This document shows positions 59,026 through 64,000 of a stretch of DNA of 64,000 nucleotides, piece by piece. Numbering within the stretch: position 1 is the first letter of the stretch; each line of letters starts with the position of its first letter. The stretch is from contig JAYKKM010000263.1 in NCBI GenBank assembly GCA_035772405.1, positions 6,809,001 through 6,873,000 of the forward strand, read 5' to 3'. The DNA is from Chrysogorgia sp. JL179-B06 (taxonomy: Eukaryota; Cnidaria; Anthozoa; Scleralcyonacea; Chrysogorgiidae). The notes beneath the pieces were generated by a model. That model had not been told where the DNA came from, ran no database searches, and saw only the letters and a program-made list of their open reading frames with translations. The position numbers and the translations under genes were made by a program.

Positions 59026-59116
59026 CTCAGGAGGAAAAAGGTGTCCACCGCCAATGGATTGGCCGCTCCAATGTATGATATTCTCTGAGTAAAATCCACG
59101 ACATCATTTTTATTTT
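59026..59116 (-). CDS. NRF-6-like acyltransferase, exon A (first visible)
   Basis: 91 bp. The acceptor is a pyrimidine-rich stretch ending TTTCACAG and the donor is GAG|GTAACG. It begins with two bases of a split codon and encodes an extracellular/lumenal stretch ending LAVDTFFLLS. That corresponds to the conserved SVDTFFFLSG segment opening the first acyltransferase membrane helix. It ends with two bases (AG) that pair with the first T of the next exon to make Ser. Earlier exons would lie beyond 59116, where only (TA)n, SINE and LINE DNA is visible, so they are probably outside the window. Confidence 0.82.
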
Positions 59117-59474
59117 CTGTGAAATGAGCTAAACATATAAAATATAAGTTTACAGGGCAATGGAAATTAAATCAGTACATTTTAGGATGTAAATTGTAAC
59201 ATAAATAAATCAAGTCCCGGTTACAGATCTTGTGGTTGGTATAGGTGGCTTCCATGAGAGTAGTTAAATTACTTCACCAATATCGAACTAGTTGAACCGT
59301 TCTAGTTATTCACTCAATGACGAAGGACCTTTGGTCAAAACGTTGGACCTACTACATACTATTTCGGCAGTACACAAATCTTTTGGAATTGTATTTTACC
59401 ACGTAGCATAACAATAGATCATATGTAAATATACTTAGACTAGAAATACGTGTACGCAACAATCCCTCGCCCGC

Positions 59475-59730
<256 letters not shown>

Positions 59731-59735
<5 letters not shown>

Positions 59736-59878
59736 TAGTGAAAGTGGTCTTACCTCAAAATGATAAAAGCCGCAACTGTCAGTTTCACGCAAGGCGATCT
59801 TCGCCTGAAGATCGCCTTGCGTGAAACTGACAGTTGCAGCTTTTATCATTTTGAGGTAAGACCACTTTCACTATATAT
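59731..59878. repeat. inverted dimer, 72-bp arms, 4-nt spacer
   Basis: Arms 59731-59802 and 59807-59878 differ at one position. The right half reads CTGAAGA (59805-59811), a short CGC/GCG stem, GAAACTGACAGTT. This is a possible hammerhead core with weak stem I. Confidence 0.92.
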
Positions 59879-59942
59879 TCGCTCTACCTTTATGGTATTG
59901 AGCACTTTCAACGTTCCGTGAACAACATCACATTCGTTTTAG

Positions 59943-59956
59943 TACATATATATATA

Positions 59957-60019
<63 letters not shown>

Positions 60020-60064
60020 TATACATATATATACATATATATACATATATATACATATATATAC

Positions 60065-60095
<31 letters not shown>

Positions 60096-60140
60096 TATAT
60101 ACATATATATATACATATATATATACATATATATATATAT
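59943..60140. repeat. (TA)n / ATATATAC tract
   Basis: About 200 bp, between two inverted dimers. Confidence 0.97.
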
Positions 60141-60379
60141 AAAGTTCGTTGTGGAAACGATGAAGATGGAATAAAGGATATCAGTAAATAACACTCATTC
60201 TGCACAAACGTTTTTCGCTTTTATTATAAGCTCTTCAGGTGCTGAGTACTTGGTGAAAAAACTTTCACCAAGTACTCAGCACCTGAAGAGCTTATAATAA
60301 AAGCGAAAACGTTTGTGCAGAATGAGTGTTATTTACTGATATCCTTTATTCCATCTTCATCGTTTCCACAACGAACTTT
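60141..60379. repeat. inverted dimer, about 118-bp arms, 4-nt spacer
   Basis: Arms 60141-60258 and 60263-60379 are reverse complements apart from a one-base indel in an A run. Each arm carries a full hammerhead-like motif. Confidence 0.95.
60274..60327 (+). ncRNA. hammerhead-ribozyme candidate in an inverted dimer
   Basis: Stem I outer ACTC/GAGT and inner GCAC (60279-60282)/GTGC (60315-60318) are separated by an internal loop. Core CTGAAGA is at 60283-60289. Stem II is GCTT/AAGC with a 7-nt loop, followed by GAAA at 60305-60308. Stem III is AAC/GTT with no loop, H17=T at 60314. All conserved core bases are present. The mirror copy on the minus strand has an extra A before stem III. Confidence 0.65.
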
Positions 60380-60414
60380 TTCTATATACTTTTACTTGTG
60401 TGATCAATCTACAC

Positions 60415-60417
<3 letters not shown>

Positions 60418-60508
<91 letters not shown>
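60418..60508. repeat. (TA)n tract
   Basis: 90 bp of pure TA. Confidence 0.97.
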
Positions 60509-60509
<1 letters not shown>

Positions 60510-60510
<1 letters not shown>

Positions 60511-61045
60511 AAAGGATTTATGGTGAAGGAAAATTTCGAGTGTTGGAATACATACATTTTAAGACCAAACCGGGACCAGTTGCGAAAAATGCAACTTAGC
60601 GGCCTTCCGGTAGGAATTGAACCCGCGACCCTGCGATTGCTAGTGCAGTGCTCTGACCACTGAGCTACGGAAGCCGTTGCCGAGAGCCTAGTCACGAGTT
60701 CTGTATATATGGTGGTAATGCCGGGATAAGATTCTGGGTATATTATAGGTAATATTTGGCATTTCATTCGATCAAACTACATGTTGAAAGGATTTATGGT
60801 GAAGGAAAATTTCGAGTGTTGGAATACATACATTTTAAGACCAAACCGGGACCAGTTGCGAAAAATGCAACTTAGCGGCCTTCCGGTAGTAATTGAACCC
60901 GCGACCCTGCGATTGCTAGTGCAGTGCTCTGACCACTGAGCTACGGAAGCCGTTGCCGAGAGCCTAGTCACGAGTTCTGTATATATGGTGGTAATGCCGG
61001 GATAAGATTCTGGGTATATTATAGGTAATATTTGGCCGAGTGAAA
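60510..61045 (-). mobile_element. SINE family 2, two head-to-tail copies
   Basis: Two nearly identical units with a 274-bp period (GAAAGGATTTATGGTGAAGG at 60510 and 60784). Each holds a minus-strand tRNA-like head with GTAGCTCAGTGGTCAGAGCA and B box GGTTCAATTCC. The unit boundary lacks an A-rich tail. Confidence 0.92.
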
Positions 61046-61052
61046 TGCCAAA

Positions 61053-61360
61053 TATTATATTTGATCGAGTGAAATGCCAAATATTACCTATAATATACCC
61101 AGAATCTTATCCCGGCATTACCACCATATATACAGAACTCGTGACTAGGCTCTCGGCAACGGCTTCCGTAGCTCAGTGGTCAGAGCACTGCACTAGCAAT
61201 CGCAGGGTCGCGGGTTCAATTCCTACCGGAAGGCCGCTAAGTTGCATTTTTCGCAACTGGTCCCGGTTTGGTCTTAAAATGTATGTATTCCAACACTCGA
61301 AATTTTCCTTCACCATAAATCCTTTCAACATGTAGTTTGATCGAGTGAAATGCCAAATAT
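61053..61360 (+). mobile_element. SINE family 2, inverted third copy
   Basis: Plus-orientation copy facing the two minus copies, with near-identical sequence, then 30 bp of TA. The acceptor-stem halves (GCTTCCG/CGGAAGG) still pair. Confidence 0.92.
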
Positions 61361-61362
61361 TA

Positions 61363-61399
<37 letters not shown>

Positions 61400-61401
<2 letters not shown>

Positions 61402-61870
61402 ATAATCGCGCTATAATAATCATACTAATTCTTTTAGAAACGTTAAGCATAAGCATTCTTCCGCACTCAGCAAATACGTTTGGCTTTTAAAGGAATCAGA
61501 CGTACAATATTCAATGAAGTGGAAAATCATCAAAAAATGCAAGAGTTATTCGAACAAAACTAAGCGATGCACCTATATGCCAACATGAAAAGTTTATAAT
61601 TATTTATTATCCGCAACTCAGCTCCTTGGACTCTAGAAACGAACTATTGTCAGCCTGTAGACACAGGAAAAACTTCCTGCTTTGCAACCAATAGGTAACC
61701 TATGTAATATAATACTATTTCTATGACGCCAAACATGTATATATAATATCTAAAGTTTCCTAAGCATAACATCAAACGCGATTTCACCTGATGAGTGTGG
61801 TAAGCTTTGCTTGCCATACGAAACAAATTTGTAGTGAATAAATGTTTAAATGAAGTGACTCAAGTTTATC
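61400..61870. other. no feature seen between repeats
   Basis: AT-rich unique-looking sequence; no coding or inverted termini noticed. Confidence 0.35.
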
Positions 61871-61875
61871 TTCTT

Positions 61876-62629
<754 letters not shown>

Positions 62630-62655
62630 GGATAAATATTGAAAGCCATGCCTGG

Positions 62656-63016
62656 TATATAATGAAAGTGTAAAATCGAACTTCGTCAGGCAAAAATAAA
62701 ACACACTAAAAAGAATGTATTTCCAGACGTTTCGCCGGTTTAAGAAACACTCAACGAACATTATGAACAGCTGTGTAGGTAGATTTCTTAGCATTTAGTT
62801 AAATAATTTATGCAATTATGTCATTTTAACATATTTTTAACATTTGGGAATTCCCAACATTTTTCACATGCTAATTTGCCATATATATGGAGGAGTCATT
62901 GTAAATATTTTTTTAGTCCACCGAAGAAGCGTTAAACCGGCGAAACGTCTGGAAATACATTCTTTTTAGTGTGTTTTATTTTGCCTGACGAAGTTTGATT
63001 TTACACTTTCATATAT
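62656..63016. repeat. inverted dimer with 189-bp spacer
   Basis: Arms 62656-62742 and 62932-63016 share CGGCGAAACGTCTGGAAATA and GACGAAGTT. Near the right arm, CCGAAGA (62921-62927), GAAACGTC (62942-62949) and a TCCA/TGGA stem I resemble a hammerhead with U4 changed to C. Confidence 0.85.
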
Positions 63017-63104
63017 ATATATATGATATATATATTGATGTCCCACATTTGTGTGGCATCAAGGGTGACTGTAAATAGCAGTTACCTTCATCCTGCTCAT
63101 CAGC

Positions 63105-63149
63105 ACTACACTGATGAGGCCCAAAAGGCCGAAACGGTACCGTCTGTAG

Positions 63150-63150
<1 letters not shown>
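63105..63150 (+). ncRNA. hammerhead-ribozyme candidate (best in window)
   Basis: Stem I ACTACA (63105-63110) pairs fully with TGTAGT (63145-63150). The core CTGATGA is at 63111-63117. Stem II is GGCC/GGCC with loop CAAAA, followed by GAAA at 63131-63134. Stem III is A-CGG/CCG-U with a 2-nt loop, and H17=C at 63144. Every invariant hammerhead base is present in a type I layout with a minimal stem III, as described for Penelope-like elements and metazoan retrozymes. It is flanked by TA tracts. Confidence 0.78.
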
Positions 63151-63529
<379 letters not shown>

Positions 63530-63534
63530 TTTTG

Positions 63535-64000
63535 AAGTTGGCGATACCCTTATGGCAGACAGTTCTCCATTTAATGCAATCCGTAGCAATAGTTTCGAAA
63601 GAGGGAAGAGGGATGTTTATAGCTTTAAGATTGTATTTGAGTTTGTCTCTAAAACGCAACAATGGCCTACCTACATTCCGTACAGCTGACTGTACATGAC
63701 GACTTTAGGTATTCTGTCCTCACTCATTCTAATGACATGACCAGCCCATCGGAGTTGAGATTGCATCAAGAAGGTTTCGATACCTCCGATGTCACATTTG
63801 GTAAATAGGTCTGCATTCGAGACTTTATCCTACAAGGTGTAGCCGCAGATAGAACGAAGACATAGTTTATGAAAGACATCGAGTTGGTGGACAAGACACT
63901 TTTTGGAAGAGCTGATAACAGAAAAATGGTGCACAGTGTGCCACAAATTATCTAAACCCTCCTCAGATTTTCTTTTAGGGTTTACTCCCTTAGCCTTTAC
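63535..64000 (-). mobile_element. LINE ORF2 C-terminal region, runs off the window
   Basis: Minus strand, in order from the window edge: [60 protein letters not shown], then [17 protein letters not shown] and [16 protein letters not shown]. This is the classic tail of endonuclease/reverse-transcriptase LINEs (QLRWAGHVxRM). A stop and frameshift near 63665 mark decay. The polymerase domain would be beyond 64000. Confidence 0.85.

Larger units (their letters stand above)
15334..59116 (-). other. NRF-6-like acyltransferase gene, eight-exon partial model
   Basis: Multi-pass membrane protein of the acyltransferase-3 superfamily, nose-resistant-to-fluoxetine (NRF-6) type, expected in ER or plasma membrane; the substrate is unknown. 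Eight minus-strand exons with AG/GT borders total 1010 bp, about 336 residues. Exon phases agree at every junction (2/1, 2/1, 0/0, 2/1, 2/1, 0/0, 1/2), which would be unlikely by chance. Family motifs occur in the expected order: VDTFFLLS-G, FYFHRFW-RLTPSYM, YWWTNLLYINNF, WYLAADMQMF, a hydrophobic segment ending HDLNP, YDKPYCRVQSYIVG, AWVIFACEYGYAG and FWIPLSRVNYATFILH. Missing are the N-terminal signal/NRF region upstream of 59116 and the final membrane segment downstream of 15334. Introns run from 0.76 to 12.4 kb and are packed with transposons. No frameshift or stop is seen in the exons, so the gene looks functional. Confidence 0.88.

Noticed and set aside
59310..59345. Hammerhead motif at ATGACGAAGGACC...AAAACGTTGG
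   Set aside because: Stem II pairs, but C3 and G12 are both substituted; noted only as a possible relic.
60417..61335. Open frames with the peptide VAQWSEHCTSNRRVAGSIPTG-like sequence on both strands
   Set aside because: They are translations of the tRNA-derived SINE family 2 head; such peptides appear in many invertebrate predicted proteomes as artefacts.

Overview
This is a repeat-dense, AT-rich, intron-bearing animal nuclear sequence. The retrotransposon families, a HECT-associated multicopy gene family and tRNA-derived SINEs suggest a marine invertebrate, most likely a cnidarian (inference; no species-level marker is visible). There are no bacterial operons or CRISPR arrays. Most open frames are transposon remains or translations of simple repeats.

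The one convincing host gene is on the minus strand and is broken into small exons between about 59.1 kb and 15.3 kb. Eight exons (59116-59026, 46613-46521, 43877-43712, 42955-42873, 34838-34737, 23748-23610, 19134-18942, 15476-15334) each have AG/GT borders. Their codon phases match at all seven junctions. Joined, they give about 336 residues of a multi-pass acyltransferase-3 protein of the nose-resistant-to-fluoxetine (NRF-6) type. The 5' exons and the last exon are not identified. Almost everything else from 15 to 59 kb is intronic mobile DNA. A second gene-like locus at 348-1610 (minus) resembles the N-terminal part of invertebrate HECT/G2E3-like multicopy genes but has two frameshifts.

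Mobile DNA. APE-type LINEs (CR1/L2/jockey-like): 2050-2430 and 3263-3480 (minus), 3799-6520 (nearly complete 3' two thirds), 23825-24285, 24895-25660 (interrupted), 38745-40015, 41377-41870 (minus), 53870-54400. Non-LTR elements with a restriction-like endonuclease (RLE): 26480-27640 and 28060-28490 (minus), 29075-29585, 30571-32125, 32128-33345, 56570-57300, 57480-58850. A third retroelement family, not classified here, leaves C-terminal pieces at 28532-28810 and 54440-55560, and perhaps 33640-33790 and 56040-56340. A LINE 3' end runs off the window at 63540-64000 (minus). Non-autonomous DNA elements include two hAT-like ones with 8-bp target duplications, MULE-like long-TIR elements and several MITEs. 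At least three tRNA-derived SINE families are scattered through the window.

The most unusual signal is a set of hammerhead-ribozyme-like motifs (CUGANGA, stem II, GAAA, short stem III, closing stem I) beside (TA)n tracts, often as inverted dimers. The best are at 63105-63150 (+), 60279-60318 (+, with a minus-strand mirror) and 17014-17056 (minus). They resemble ribozymes described for Penelope-like elements and metazoan retrozymes. Two of them (17.0 kb and 45.2 kb) lie in introns of the acyltransferase gene in sense orientation. The right end (59.4-63.5 kb) is mostly (TA)n interleaved with these dimers and with SINE copies.
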